From Haberlea rhodopensis (Eukaryota > Streptophyta > Magnoliopsida > Lamiales > Gesneriaceae), in contig CAJQUN010000398.1 of assembly GCA_907163345.1 (NCBI GenBank), positions 62,001-126,000 on the forward strand: DNA of 64,000 nt, written 5' to 3'. Each line of letters starts with the position of its first letter. The stretch's first letter is position 1. The notes below the pieces were generated by a model. It did not search any database. It was not told where the DNA came from and was given only the letters and a program-made list of their open reading frames with translations. The position numbers and the translations under genes were made by a program. Shown in pieces: positions 32,954-44,134 of this stretch.

Positions 32954-35900
32954 TAGGGCTGCTTACCGGGCCGGGTCAAACCGGACCCGGCCCGGATTCG
33001 GACCGTTAAGTCCGGTTCGAAACCGGAACCGGACTTAACGGTTCCGGTTCGCCCCGGAACCGGTTAGAAACCGGTCCGGGGCGGTTCCGAAGAACCAAAC
33101 CGGTAGGACCACCGGTTCCGGTCCTACCGGAACCGGTAGATTTTTAAAAATAAAAAAAAAAAAAAATAAAAAAATAAATTGTTGAAGGCAACGTTAACAT
33201 TTGTTAACGTTGCCTTCAACGTTAACAATGTTAACGTTGGCAACGGCTCTTAGCCGTTGCCAACGTTAACTTTTATTTTTTTTTTTTTTTTAAATTTTTA
33301 ATAAAAAAAAAAAAAAACTATAAATAGGGGATGTTGTGTTGTGTATTATTTCATAACAATTCTTGTAACGAAAATTACTTCACTCTCATATTTTCCTCTC
33401 AATTGTGCTATTTACAATTTATTTATAGTCTTATATCATAATGGCATCTTCATCTAGCAGTGGTGCTGGTCGTAGCCGGGGTCGTAGTCGGGGTCTCGTT
33501 CCGGGTCGTATATCACTGAGTTCATCTTCTGCAATGAATTTGCCTGTGCCAATTCCTGAGTTAAATGAAAGTTATGATTTTTTTGCTGACCTCGATGTTG
33601 GTGGTTCTTCTATGAATGTCGAACCCCAACAACCCCAACAACCTGCCGAACCTGTTGCTGCCCAACCCCAAGAAAGACAACATGTGGAGTCATCCGGAAC
33701 CACTACAGCAGCAAGTAGACTACCTACTCGTGCAAAAAGAAGTAAGATATGGGATCACTTTGAACTCGGTCAAAAAGAAGGTACTAATGAATCTGTTGCA
33801 ATATGTAAATTATGTAAGATCCAGTATTCATATAAAGCCGGTGGTTCCAGTGGAGGCACCGGAACATTTAAAAAACACTTAGTAAAAAAACATAATTTTG
33901 ATGAGACAACATTACAACCATTAAGTCGAGAAGCAACACAAGCACAAATTAATGTTCTTACTGGCACGAATTTTATTTTAACTGCTGAAATTAATCGTAG
34001 GTCACTTGTTAGATATGTGATCAGATGTGAACTACCTTTTGTACAAGCTGAACGTGCTGGTTTTATTGAATTTGCTTCGTCAATACAACCCATGTTTAAA
34101 CATATATCCAGGCACACACTAAAAAGAAATTGTATGGATGTTTTTGTTGAATATAGAAATACATTGTTTCAACATCTTTCTAGTTTGCCTTGTAGGGTTA
34201 GTTTAACAACTGATATTTGGACAAATGTAAATTCTGATTCATATCTTGTTGTCACTTGTCATTGGATTGATGATAATTGGTGTATGCAAAAAAGGATTTT
34301 GTCTTTAGATGAGTTAGATTGTGCACATACTGGTTATGTAATTGCTAAATATGTATTCAACACTTGTAGACATTATGGAATTCAGGATAAGGTATTTTCA
34401 ATCACATTAGACAATGCTGCGAATAACAATGCTGCGATGCGTGATTTAAAGACCTATCTTAAACCAATGTTTGATGGTATTTTTTTTCATGTTAGATGTG
34501 CATGTCATGTGATTAATTTGGCTGTTAAAGTTGGTTATGAGGACAATCACTCAGCATGTATTGACAAAATGAAATACTGCGCTAAATGGTTACGCACGAG
34601 CCGTGTTAAGCGTGATTGGAAACAATTATGTTTATCTAATGGTTTAAAGCATCTTCTTTTTCCATCACCAATAGAAACTAGGTGGAATTCGTTGTACAAT
34701 TTGTTGCATGCTATGTTACCTTACAAAGATATTTTAACTCCATTTTATAATTCATATCAAATGCCTGATAGCGATGAAAGTATTTATTTGAGTGATGATG
34801 ATTGGGAATTTGTTGAAAATTGTGTATCATTGTTAGGTACTTTCAAAGAAGCGACGGAACGTTTCTCTGGTGTTACTTATCCAACTTCCGTTTATTTTCT
34901 TCCTTTAGTATTTAACATGTTTGATAAATTTATAGAATTTAGAGATGACTATGACTTGCATGCTTTTGTTAGTGCAATGGAAACTAAATTTATAAAGTAT
35001 TGGGAACAAATCCCACCCGTGCACTGCATCGCAACATTGCTAGATCCTAGTCAATGTTTATCTTCATTTGAGATATTTTTTGAATATTATGCTAAATTTT
35101 TGGGGAAGGTTGTTGACGATCAAAAGACGTCTACAATGCAATCTCTCCAAAATATGTTTCAATTGTATTATAATCAACAGGCAAGTGAATCATCGCAACA
35201 AAGGCCTGTTGAAGAACAACCCCAAGCTCAATCTAAAGGTGGGGGCATCAATTTGCTTAGACTGCTGGGCAGGAAAAAACTTAAGGGAAAAGGACCTTCT
35301 ACTAGCACGTCGACTGAGTTGCAAATTTATCTGAATTATCAATTTCTAACCGAAGACAACTTCGACGTCTTACAATGGTGGAAGTCCAATGCAGCACAAT
35401 TCCCTATCTTAGCCAAAATGGCCAGAGACGTGTATGCTGTACAAGCTTCAAGCGTCGCTTCTGAATCGGCATTCTCAACATGCGGCCGTATTATTGGAGA
35501 CTACAGAAGTAGTCTATCAGCTGATTCGTTATGCATGCTCACGTTACTTAAAGATTGGTTTGAAGCAGAATGCAAAAATAGAAGAGATGGGACGGTTGAC
35601 GAATTCGTAAATCATTATGACGAGCAAGAAGAAGAGATAGCCAAAACAATACTTATCAATTATGAAGACTGTTAAGTACTAAATTGTAATATTTTTTTAT
35701 TTAGATTTTCAATTGTCATGTCTTTACAATTATTTGTATGCTAGAAATATTTAAACACATAGACATGTTTAAATAACCCATAAAAATTGTTAAATTTCTA
35801 AACCTTTATTTAATTTCCACTTTATTTAGAAATTTTTTTTTTTTTTTTTAAAGGAGGCGTAACTACGCCACTTTGGAGGCGTAGTTACGCCTCTTAAATA

Positions 35901-36135
35901 AAAAAAAGCCGTAGCTTAGGCGTAACTACGCCTGAATGGGGCGTAGTTACGCCTCCGTAAAAAAAAAAAAAAAAAGGAAAAATCCGATAAACCACCGAAT
36001 CAAACCGGAACCGGTTGGAACCGGAACCGGTTCGATCCGGTTCCTTACCGGACCGGACCGGTTCCGCCCATAACGGGGCCGGAACCGGCCGGTTCCGGAC
36101 CGGACCGGACCGGTTCCAACCGGTAAGCACCCCTA
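32954..36135 (+). mobile_element. Complete hAT-superfamily DNA transposon
   Basis: The left end TAGGGCTGCTTACCGG (32954) pairs with the right end, whose reverse complement is TAGGGGTGCTTACCGG (to 36135): 15 of 16 bases match. A perfect 8-bp direct repeat TATGGACC flanks the element (32946-32953 and 36136-36143), the hallmark target duplication of hAT. Inside is one intact transposase ORF (33441-35675). Subterminal regions on both sides are dense in CCGGTTCCGG-type motifs in both orientations, probable transposase-binding sites. Inward of these lie A/T-runs flanking nested palindromes (33182-33272 and 35852-35958). Size is 3182 bp. Nothing in the sequence shows it to be inactive. Confidence 0.95.
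33441..35675 (+). CDS. hAT transposase (BED zinc finger, RICESLEEPER-like)
   Basis: An uninterrupted 744-aa frame from ATG to TAA. N-terminal Ser/Gly/Arg-rich and Gln/Pro-rich stretches precede a BED zinc finger at about residues 95-152 (IWDHFE ... CKLCKIQY ... FKKHLVKKH). The RNase H-like core follows with the three expected acidic residues: Asp258 in TTDIWTN, Asp324 in TLDNAANN and Glu675 in ASESAFSTCGR. The hAT C-terminal dimerisation region is about 630-715 (LQWWKSNAAQFPILAKMARD). A Gln-rich and basic insert lies near 575-625. It would bind the element ends and catalyse cut-and-paste transposition in the nucleus. It belongs to the domesticable RICESLEEPER-like group, but here it sits inside intact TIRs, so it is a transposon gene, not a host gene. 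Confidence 0.95.
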   Translation: MASSSSSGAGRSRGRSRGLVPGRISLSSSSAMNLPVPIPELNESYDFFADLDVGGSSMNVEPQQPQQPAEPVAAQPQERQHVESSGTTTAASRLPTRAKRSKIWDHFELGQKEGTNESVAICKLCKIQYSYKAGGSSGGTGTFKKHLVKKHNFDETTLQPLSREATQAQINVLTGTNFILTAEINRRSLVRYVIRCELPFVQAERAGFIEFASSIQPMFKHISRHTLKRNCMDVFVEYRNTLFQHLSSLPCRVSLTTDIWTNVNSDSYLVVTCHWIDDNWCMQKRILSLDELDCAHTGYVIAKYVFNTCRHYGIQDKVFSITLDNAANNNAAMRDLKTYLKPMFDGIFFHVRCACHVINLAVKVGYEDNHSACIDKMKYCAKWLRTSRVKRDWKQLCLSNGLKHLLFPSPIETRWNSLYNLLHAMLPYKDILTPFYNSYQMPDSDESIYLSDDDWEFVENCVSLLGTFKEATERFSGVTYPTSVYFLPLVFNMFDKFIEFRDDYDLHAFVSAMETKFIKYWEQIPPVHCIATLLDPSQCLSSFEIFFEYYAKFLGKVVDDQKTSTMQSLQNMFQLYYNQQASESSQQRPVEEQPQAQSKGGGINLLRLLGRKKLKGKGPSTSTSTELQIYLNYQFLTEDNFDVLQWWKSNAAQFPILAKMARDVYAVQASSVASESAFSTCGRIIGDYRSSLSADSLCMLTLLKDWFEAECKNRRDGTVDEFVNHYDEQEEEIAKTILINYEDC

Positions 36136-36143
36136 TATGGACC

Positions 36144-36330
36144 CATATTAAACCCCCAGACGGGCTAGTCCATACCTATTTGATCGTGTCCCGAAACAAG
36201 GCAAGTCTCGTATTTTGCCAGACCCGTCTCGCTATACATATTTATTATTATTATTATTATAATTTAATAATGAATATACATTTCACTTCTTTGGCCAAAT
36301 AATAATATACATTATTTAATTTATATCGAA
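36144..36330. other. Short non-genic flank of the hAT element
   Basis: AT-rich DNA with a short (TAT)n tract near 36240-36260. No gene seen. Confidence 0.5.
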
Positions 36331-37041
36331 CTCATGTGCTCATATTAAAAAATTGGGCATTTTAAAGGAAATGAGAGCAAATTAATAAAGATTCGATATC
36401 TTAAAAGCAGTTTTATAAGATTTATTATGAATATTAATATATATAAACATGAAATTTGATAACGATACGCAATTTTTGTGCTTCAATTTTGATTTCTAGC
36501 TAATAATTTTTTAAAACAATGATTCACGGGTCTGGGAACATGTTTTTTTGTAGCAGGGCTGGTACCGTAGTAGGCCAAACACATCTCCAACCCCCCATTT
36601 ATCATCCCTATACATGTGAACAAGGTGAGAATAGACCATTTCTAATCCCATTTTATTTTTGTGATTGATACACTAATGATACTCTCATTCTCATATTAAA
36701 AATTGGACATTTTGAAGAAAATGATAGCAAATTAATAAAGATTTGATAGCTTAAAAGTAGTTATACAAGATTTATTATAGATATTTAATAGAGAAAACAC
36801 ATGAAATTTGAGCAAAAAATTCAATTTTGTCCTTTAATTTCGATTTCTAGATTTTTTTAAAAAAGGATTCGCTGGTCTGGACAATATGGATGAACATGTT
36901 TTCTTTGTAGCAGGGATGGGTACCCTATTAGGACAAACACATCCATCATCCCCATACATGTGAACAAGGTGAGAATACAATATCCATTTCTAACCCATTT
37001 TTTTTTTGTGATTGGTACACTAATGAAGCTCTCATTTTCAA
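36331..37041. repeat. Diverged tandem duplication (two copies of about 350 bp)
   Basis: Copy 1 (36331-36682) and copy 2 (36683-37041) share long matches in the same order: CTCATATTAAAAA, GCAAATTAATAAAGATT, TTTATTATAGAT-like, GATTTCTAG, TTTTTGTAGCAGGG, ATACATGTGAACAAGGTGAG and GTGATTG(A/G)TACACTAATGA. Substitutions and small indels are frequent, so the duplication is old. It lies 0.5-1.2 kb upstream of the bromodomain gene. Confidence 0.8.
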
Positions 37042-37558
37042 TGGAATAATCACTATCACCGTTTTTGTTGGGTTTACTCGTTCTTACAAATATTTTTATT
37101 TATTATACGGATTCTCTCATGTTATTTTTTTAAAATTTTAATAATAAATCTTTATCATTCATGTTTTTATAAACAATAATAAATAAAATAATAACAATTT
37201 TATAATAACAATAAATAGAACAATACAAATTAATAAAAAAATAAATGCATTTTGTTTTTCTGGGAGTTAAAACTAATATTAATGATGCCTTATCTTAAAC
37301 AAAATTTAATGTTATATGATTGACTTTTGAGAGCTTACCAATTTATCATAATTGGAACCTATAATATATAATAAAATAAAATATGGGTAGGCTCAGGGAA
37401 ATCGAAGCCTGAGGTTTTGACCTAGGCACGGACGTTGTTAACGGATGGGAAACGATTCAAAGGTCCCCGAAGCGAACTAGATATCATCCAAGGAGGAGAG
37501 AGAAACTGAGGGTTTGGTGTAGAGAGAGTAAGTGCAGAGTGGAAAAATATTGAAAGAG
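37042..37558 (+). other. Probable promoter and 5'UTR of the bromodomain gene
   Basis: AT-rich DNA turning GC-richer from about 37390, with a purine-rich leader (GAGGAGAGAGAAAC, GTAGAGAGAG) before the start codon. No unambiguous TATA box. Confidence 0.5.
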
Positions 37559-38256
37559 ATGGGCCAGATCGTGAGGAAGAAGAAAGGTAGGCCAGCCAAA
37601 GTAGATCCCGGAGCACGCGGCACCACGTCGTCGGAGAGAGAGCTCAGGCGGAGCAACCGCCGCCGGGATGTGAAGTACGTATTCGAGCTCGACGATTACT
37701 TCGACGACGAAGGGCTCTTCGAGGATGACGATGACGATGACCAGCAAATGAGAGAGAAGAAGCTCGAGCTATTGCTCAAGGTGGAAAGCAAGGACACTGG
37801 CGGAGGCGCCGCACAACCAGAGTCAGAAGGTCCTAAGTCGGGTCGCACCGGGCGGCGCGTACACCAACTGACGAGCCCCCCGTCGTCTTCCTCTTCCGAT
37901 TTTGACCAGCCATCTAAAAAACGGAAAATCGACGAAGCCATTGATGACGAAAATGGTGACGCGCGCTACGAAGATAACTGTAATGACGACTATGTAGAGG
38001 TGATCATCACTTCGTTCTTTGAAAACTGGCGAAAATGGTAAAAAAGTAAAAAGTAAGAAAATGAATCTATTGAAACTACTGGGAAGTGCTTTAATACATT
38101 TATAGGCATCCATAACGTTGTTATGAGAAAAGGGTGTATAGATTCAGTTGTTGTATCTATAGCTGCGTGTTTTTTGGTGGATAACGGGCATAGTTATATA
38201 TGCATATGTATATGTAACTGCCAGGTCAACTGTCTAACATAAACTAACCCCCGCAG

Positions 38257-38322
<66 letters not shown>

Positions 38323-39170
38323 TTCGTTCTTGCAACGTCACACTCACACGAGACTATTTCTATAGTAGTGCACACGTACACACGTGCATGTTGTATAAAC
38401 ACACCGATTTTTCTTTCTCCTAGGTTGCGAAGTGGGGTGGGATGGAGTTGCATGTTTTAATTGTTTCGATTTTTAATCTCTCTTATTGTTGGGGTTCTTT
38501 TCATTTTTCATAAGTTTTACTGATTTTTGGTTTTGACAGGTCCAAGAAAGAAAGTCAGAACGCAAAGACAAAAACATGGCTCCAGGCATGCTTTTTTATT
38601 TGTGATGGCTTTTTAGCAAGTGCCCATGTTTTATTTTGGTGATGTTTAGGTAGGATTTTTTTTAAAGTTAAATGATTATTATGTTACAGGGACACAGACA
38701 GGGGTTGCTCCATTTGGGCTACCGTTGCCTGATATGAAGACGTTGGAGTTGATTTTGAACGTAATTCAAAGGCATGTGTTCTATATCAATTGACTGATTA
38801 GATTGCATGTGAATTATTGTTCTTTTTAAATTTTGAAGTGCTTATGTTTCATTTTTTGAGCAGGAAAGATAGTTATGGTGTCTTTGCAGAACCTGTTGAT
38901 CCCGAAGAGGTAATTGTGGTAATGTGAGGAATGTATTAGGCCTGTGAAGATTAAATTTTCTGAAGTGGTTGGTTGGTACTTTGTATAGCTTCCAGATTAT
39001 CATGGAGTGATAAAGAATCCGATGGACTTTGGTACTGTGAGGAACAGGCTGAGTAATGGATTATATGCAACTTTGGAACAAATTGAGGTGAGTTTGGTTT
39101 GTCTTGGTGTTGGCTTGGTCCTTTTTTCATCCAAGCTATGATGTATAGTGAAGTTCTTCTATTTTGTTCC

Positions 39171-39237
<67 letters not shown>

Positions 39238-42200
39238 TTAGTTTCTTTTATGAATCATAGTAGTTTTTGGGGATTTCTGCATTGGAAAAATGGTATCCAT
39301 CTTTATAACTTCTACCCGTACTAATGTTGACTTTGTCCTTTTTGTGCATTTAATTGTTCCCTCTGTTGCAAAATCTTCATTGCTGTTTTTGTTCTGATAT
39401 CTGGCCTGCATGCATGGTTATGCTGATATACAAGGATTTATGGAATGTGGGTCGAGCTTGACATTGTTTAGCTCAAAAACTTGGCAACTTTTTCACATAT
39501 AAGCTTCATTTTTCTGTGTATGCCTATATTCATCGTGTTTTACGGAAATGATATATCCTGGTAACTATAGAAAAGAGATCAGTGGCTTAAAATTTCAAAG
39601 CACTTACATGATTGTTTCGTAGCTTTGTCATTGAAGTCAGCTTGTGCTTGTGGTAGCAGGCTACATTCTGTACAGCACCAAATACCTTTGGACACAACAC
39701 GAGTTCCACTTATTTCTTTGAATATCATATCTAAAGATCAACATATCTCTCTAGCATTTAATATCTGAAGCACCTAGCTGGACACAAACTATTGTTATTA
39801 CAAATTTTTTAAAGAAAGGTTTTATCCTGACTCCATTAATTGGTACATTTTTTGTTTTGATACTTGTCTCACTTTGTTATTTGAGAAAACTTGTTAGTTG
39901 TTTATCATAGAAGATTGTAGCTACCTTTGTTTCGGTCCAACTTTAGTCTTTCTGATATTCAATCGTGACTGGATAATATTTTTTCCACATGGAAATTTGA
40001 AAGATAATACTCTTTTAATATGCTGGAGCATGTTCTCTGTCCTCTCTTTGAAGTGTGAAATTTGGAATCAAAATATAATTCTTGTGAAATTTGGTCCTTG
40101 TGATTTTGAATTCTGTCAGCTTATATCATGACTGACAATAACTGTAAAATGCTAGTTCTGATATTTAAGCTGTGATAGTAAATTAGTTAATATGGGGAGC
40201 CACTTATTATATCCTTTCTTTCTTGTGTGAATTTCGTGCATGCTTTTGTGCAGAGTGATATTTTCCTCATATGCACAAATGCAATGCAATACAATGCGCC
40301 AGATACCATTTACTACAAGCAGGTAAAGACTGCACTTTCCTTCTTTGCTGTTCTGTTCTGTTTGTACAATTGTTGATTTCTTCATTGATTTGAAAGGCAC
40401 GCTTCATGCACGAACTGGCAAAAAGGAAATTTTGCGAGTTAAGTTTGAATAGTGGCAGTTCAGAGAAGGAGAGCAAGTATGAGCAGAATATAATATCTAG
40501 CTCCATTTTAAATAAGCAAGTAAATAGCCCAGTTAGCCGGACTGTGCAAGACCCTGTTGGCTATGGAGCCATTCTTGGGGCTGCAGTAGACGTCCAACAT
40601 GTCTCAAATGAACTCCTAGCCGTTGGATCTTCGAGACCTTGCAGTGTTGACCGACTTGAGAAAAGAAACTCGTTTTTACATAACAATTTAGACAAGGGAG
40701 AATTACTGCCAGGTATTCCTTGAATCCCTTAGGACATGGTTAATCGAAACTCATAATATCTTTCAGTTTTTTTAGGGGCAAAATGCAATTTTTGGAGGGT
40801 ACTTTTGCAGGAAACGGTTTTATGTATATCCGCCGATGGCTTCGTTGAAAGCAAAATGAATTTTTCAGTGGGGATTTTATGTGTATATTTAACTAGTCAG
40901 CCTTCTCTTTGCAGGAAACGGTTCACTGTCTAAATCTGGTAGAAAATTGTCAACGCATGATGAAAATCGTCGTGCAACTTATGACATTTCTTTAACTCAT
41001 CCTCTGGCCAGCTCAGAATCTCTATTCTCAACTTTTGAAGGAGAAAGCAAGCAACTGGTTCCGGTACATAGTTTTGGAACTTGTATCTTGCTGTTCCTTT
41101 TGTATGATTATCTTCATCAATGGTTCCAATTTTTCCTCAGGTTGGGGCTTATACAGAGCATTCCTATGCTAGAAGCCTGGCTCGTTTTGCTGCCGCTCTC
41201 GGGTCTGTCGCCTGGAAAGTTTCTTCCAGGAGAATTGAACAAGCACTGCCTCAGGAGGTAAAATATGGACGAGGTTGGGTAGGAGAGTATGAGCCAGTTT
41301 CAACTCCTGTATTAATGCTGGAAAATTGCACGGTGAAGGAGCCACCATTTTTTTCAATAACATTGCCTGATTATCCTGGGAAGCTTGAAAAGATCACTAC
41401 TGTTTCAATTTCTTCAAAGGAAATCAGGGCAACTATGCCTTTCTTAGAGAAGACCCTGCAGTCTGTTGGTCCTGCCAAACTTGGATCAGCTCATGTTCCC
41501 ATCATTCCAATGAAGGCACAACCAGATACGGAGAATGTTTCGGAAGTGAAAGCATCTTTCTGTTTAGCTCCTTGTAGCAGACCTAGTACTTCCGCTAATC
41601 TTAACTGCCAACAGAAAAAACCAGAATCCAAGAATGCTTGCCAATCTGAGAAACAGGGTGTAAAACAGGTTGAATTGAATGGACCGCCTATATTCAATAA
41701 AAATGCAGTTGATTTCATTGGTCACGGGCATATTTCAAAGTGTTCAGAAGTGGAAGTTTCCAGGTCAATCTTCACTTCAAGAAACATCAATTTTACATCT
41801 TCTGGATCTTGTGTTAAGCAGCCTGATATTAAAGAAGTTGCTGTTGGAGGATTGCCTAATGGCAAAGTTGATGGTGATAGGATCAATAATAATCCAATAG
41901 CGAGTTCACCCTCTAATTTGGCAAAAGGAGCAGGGTATTATCCCCAAGAACAGAGTCAGGGTCTCAGTGACCCAGTTCATCTGATGAGGATGCTTGCTGA
42001 GAAGGCTCAAAATCTACCAAAATCGTTGTATCAACCTTCAACCGATGCTCCTCGAGTTTTATCTACATCACCGAATATAGATGATTTGAACAACACTAGC
42101 ACAGCTGTCTCTCATGCACTGAGGTCTGTTGGAGCCAGTGGCTTTAGGCCGATTGGTGTAAACACTAATCCTTTCAAGAACCAGATACATGGTAATTTCC

Positions 42201-42538
42201 TTAACATTTCTACCCGTGATATGCATTCTCAAGGATCACGATTTTGCGAGGAGTCGCCAGCTTCTGTAATACACTATTGGCCAGATAGAAATAGGTCTTC
42301 ACTCAATGGTTTTGTATCTCAAGGCGGCCCACAACCTACGAGAATTGGAAACAATATGCATTTTCAAAACCAACCAATGGCATTTCCACCTTTTCCACAA
42401 CCTAACTCAAGGCAGATATCAGAGTCCCTTCCCCCTGACTTGAACTTCGACTTTCAGTCACCAGGGTCTCCCGGGGAAAATCCCTCTTCAGGTGGCCTAG
42501 TGGAGTCTCAGCAGCCTGACTTGGCTTTGCAACTCTGA
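37559..42538 (+). CDS. Bromodomain protein with N-terminal AT-hook (BRD-type, putative SWI/SNF subunit)
   Basis: Nine exons join in frame to 881 aa: 37559-37999, 38540-38585, 38690-38771, 38864-38909, 38989-39087, 40254-40322, 40397-40712, 40915-41063 and 41141-42538. The start is the ATG of MGQIVRKKKGRPAK, which includes an AT-hook-like KKKGRPAK. An acidic tract (FEDDDDDDQQ) and an RKR-rich segment follow. The bromodomain is about residues 174-262 (PLPDMKTLELIL, DPEELPDYHGVI, NPMDFGTVR, AMQYNAPDTIYY) with the acetyl-lysine-binding Asn252. The long C-terminus is Ser/Asn/Pro-rich. Plant relatives (Arabidopsis BRD1/BRD2/BRD13) are SWI/SNF (BAS) subunits, so a nuclear acetyl-histone reader is inferred. 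Introns 2 and 3 use GC-AG borders. The exon 1 donor at 38000 was chosen because it keeps frame with exon 2; a donor at 37956 is a weaker option. Confidence 0.9.
38259..38320. repeat. Compound (TC)n(AC)n microsatellite
   Basis: About 16 TC units followed directly by about 15 AC units, in intron 1 of the bromodomain gene. Confidence 0.95.
39174..39231. repeat. (AT)n microsatellite
   Basis: About 28 uninterrupted AT units in the long intron 5 of the bromodomain gene. Confidence 0.95.
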
Positions 42539-44134
42539 GACACTGATATATTGACTCCAAAAGAAGGCTGTTGTATTTGTTTCACAGATCACATTTTTCA
42601 AAGTAACTTCTCAACTTGGATCAATTTTTTGAAATAGCATCCAGAGTCATGTCCTGAGTAAATAATAACAAGTTTCCATGTACTCTTCTCTTGCAGGGTA
42701 GGAGCCGAATGCAATCTGGGGATGAAGAATATATCTGGACTTGCATATTAACCACTATGTGGCATGAAGAGCATCTACCCTAATATGTGGATTCTTGACT
42801 GGTATGGTGTTTTTTTGTCATCTGTATTAGCATTAGAGTAGGTTAAGATATAAAACGTGAATTTGCAGTGTAACAAATATTTATTGTAAGCAGCGACGTG
42901 CAGTGGAGGATAAGTGGTGGATAGTTGCACATTATGCAATAGCCAATGTTCCTCATAGAGAAATGATTTTATGATAAGAATGTTGTTTCTGCAGCTTGTG
43001 ATCCGTTGAGTTCATTTTTTTTATTACTTTCTGGATTTGTGATTTCAAGAGCTTACTCGACAACTTGGTTTGATGTCCAAGAGTTCTATGAGGAAAGGTG
43101 CAAGACAATTGCCAAAATTATCTCGTACTGTCATGCTTTTATAATGTTTATATGCAACCATTTGCTTCGGCGGAACAAGTCTGCGGTTTGAGAGGCGGAC
43201 GAAAAAGGAGAAGTTCTAGGCATGATACTCTAGGATATAACAGTGTGGAGTATTGTGTTGTTTTCTTCCCTATATTTTACTTCTCTGTTTGAATAAACAC
43301 ATTTTTTTTATAAATGCAAATTTATAGTTCGCCTAGGATTTGTCCACCAATTAGCAACTAATATGGATTTGAAACGGTTAATCAATTTATATGTGCAGTA
43401 ATCACCAGGTGATGGTTCTGGACACAACAAATATCATATGTATAGATCTGAATATGTACAGTACAACCATTGTTAGAAACTTTAAAAAGACTAATATCCA
43501 CATGAGTTTTGAAGACTCGAACTTTTACATTTATTTCGATTAATGAATAATTTGTACCCACGTGACACTTTATAGAGGACAGATCTTGATGGTCAAGAGA
43601 CTGTATAGCCTTTGATAACTTGATGTTTGAGAGACTGTATAACCTTTGATCACTGTATTCTTTTCTGGATATATCCAAAGTGTAGTTCTCACCTCTCAGT
43701 AATACAATTTTGATTTATCGACAACAAAAAAATAAAATAAAAAAGAATTAAGCAATCCTCACAGTAAAGATGGACACCATTAGCACTCGATGTGTAGTTC
43801 ATTAACATTCGGACCTGGTTAACTATAATTGGCAACACCATTATTGAGCGACGGAGAGAAATAATGTTTCATTTGAAATGGTTCTCTAAAAGCCGTATTA
43901 CAAATACAGCCGCATCTCAGTAACGTCTTAAGGCAACAAATACTACACCACAAAAAATCACATGTTTTTTTTCCGGGGCCTCAGTTGCTTTCGCCCCATA
44001 TGCGTCTTGGCTCCATGTAGTTTTATGGATGATGCACTTGCCAAGCCTGGTTACAATAGAGAATCTACAAGTTTTATCATGAATTTCAGGATGATTCAGC
44101 CAGCAAACGGCAAGAGAATGAGTGCACAATGCCC
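42539..44134. other. 3' region between two convergent genes
   Basis: 42539 to roughly 43300 probably contains the bromodomain 3'UTR (a tract near 42697-42710 resembles an intron acceptor, and GAATAAACAC at 43291 resembles a polyadenylation signal). 43700-44134 probably contains the 3'UTR of the minus-strand USO1-like gene. Small open frames here have no family match. Confidence 0.5.

Noticed and set aside
37956..37999. Alternative exon 1 donor at 37956 of the bromodomain gene
   Set aside because: It would put exon 2 in a frame that then needs a poor GC donor (TG|GCTCC), whereas 38000 joins smoothly and uses the better AG|GC donor.
43006..43191. Open frame in the 3' flank of the bromodomain gene
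   Set aside because: No family match; it lies in a probable 3'UTR or intergenic region between two convergent genes.
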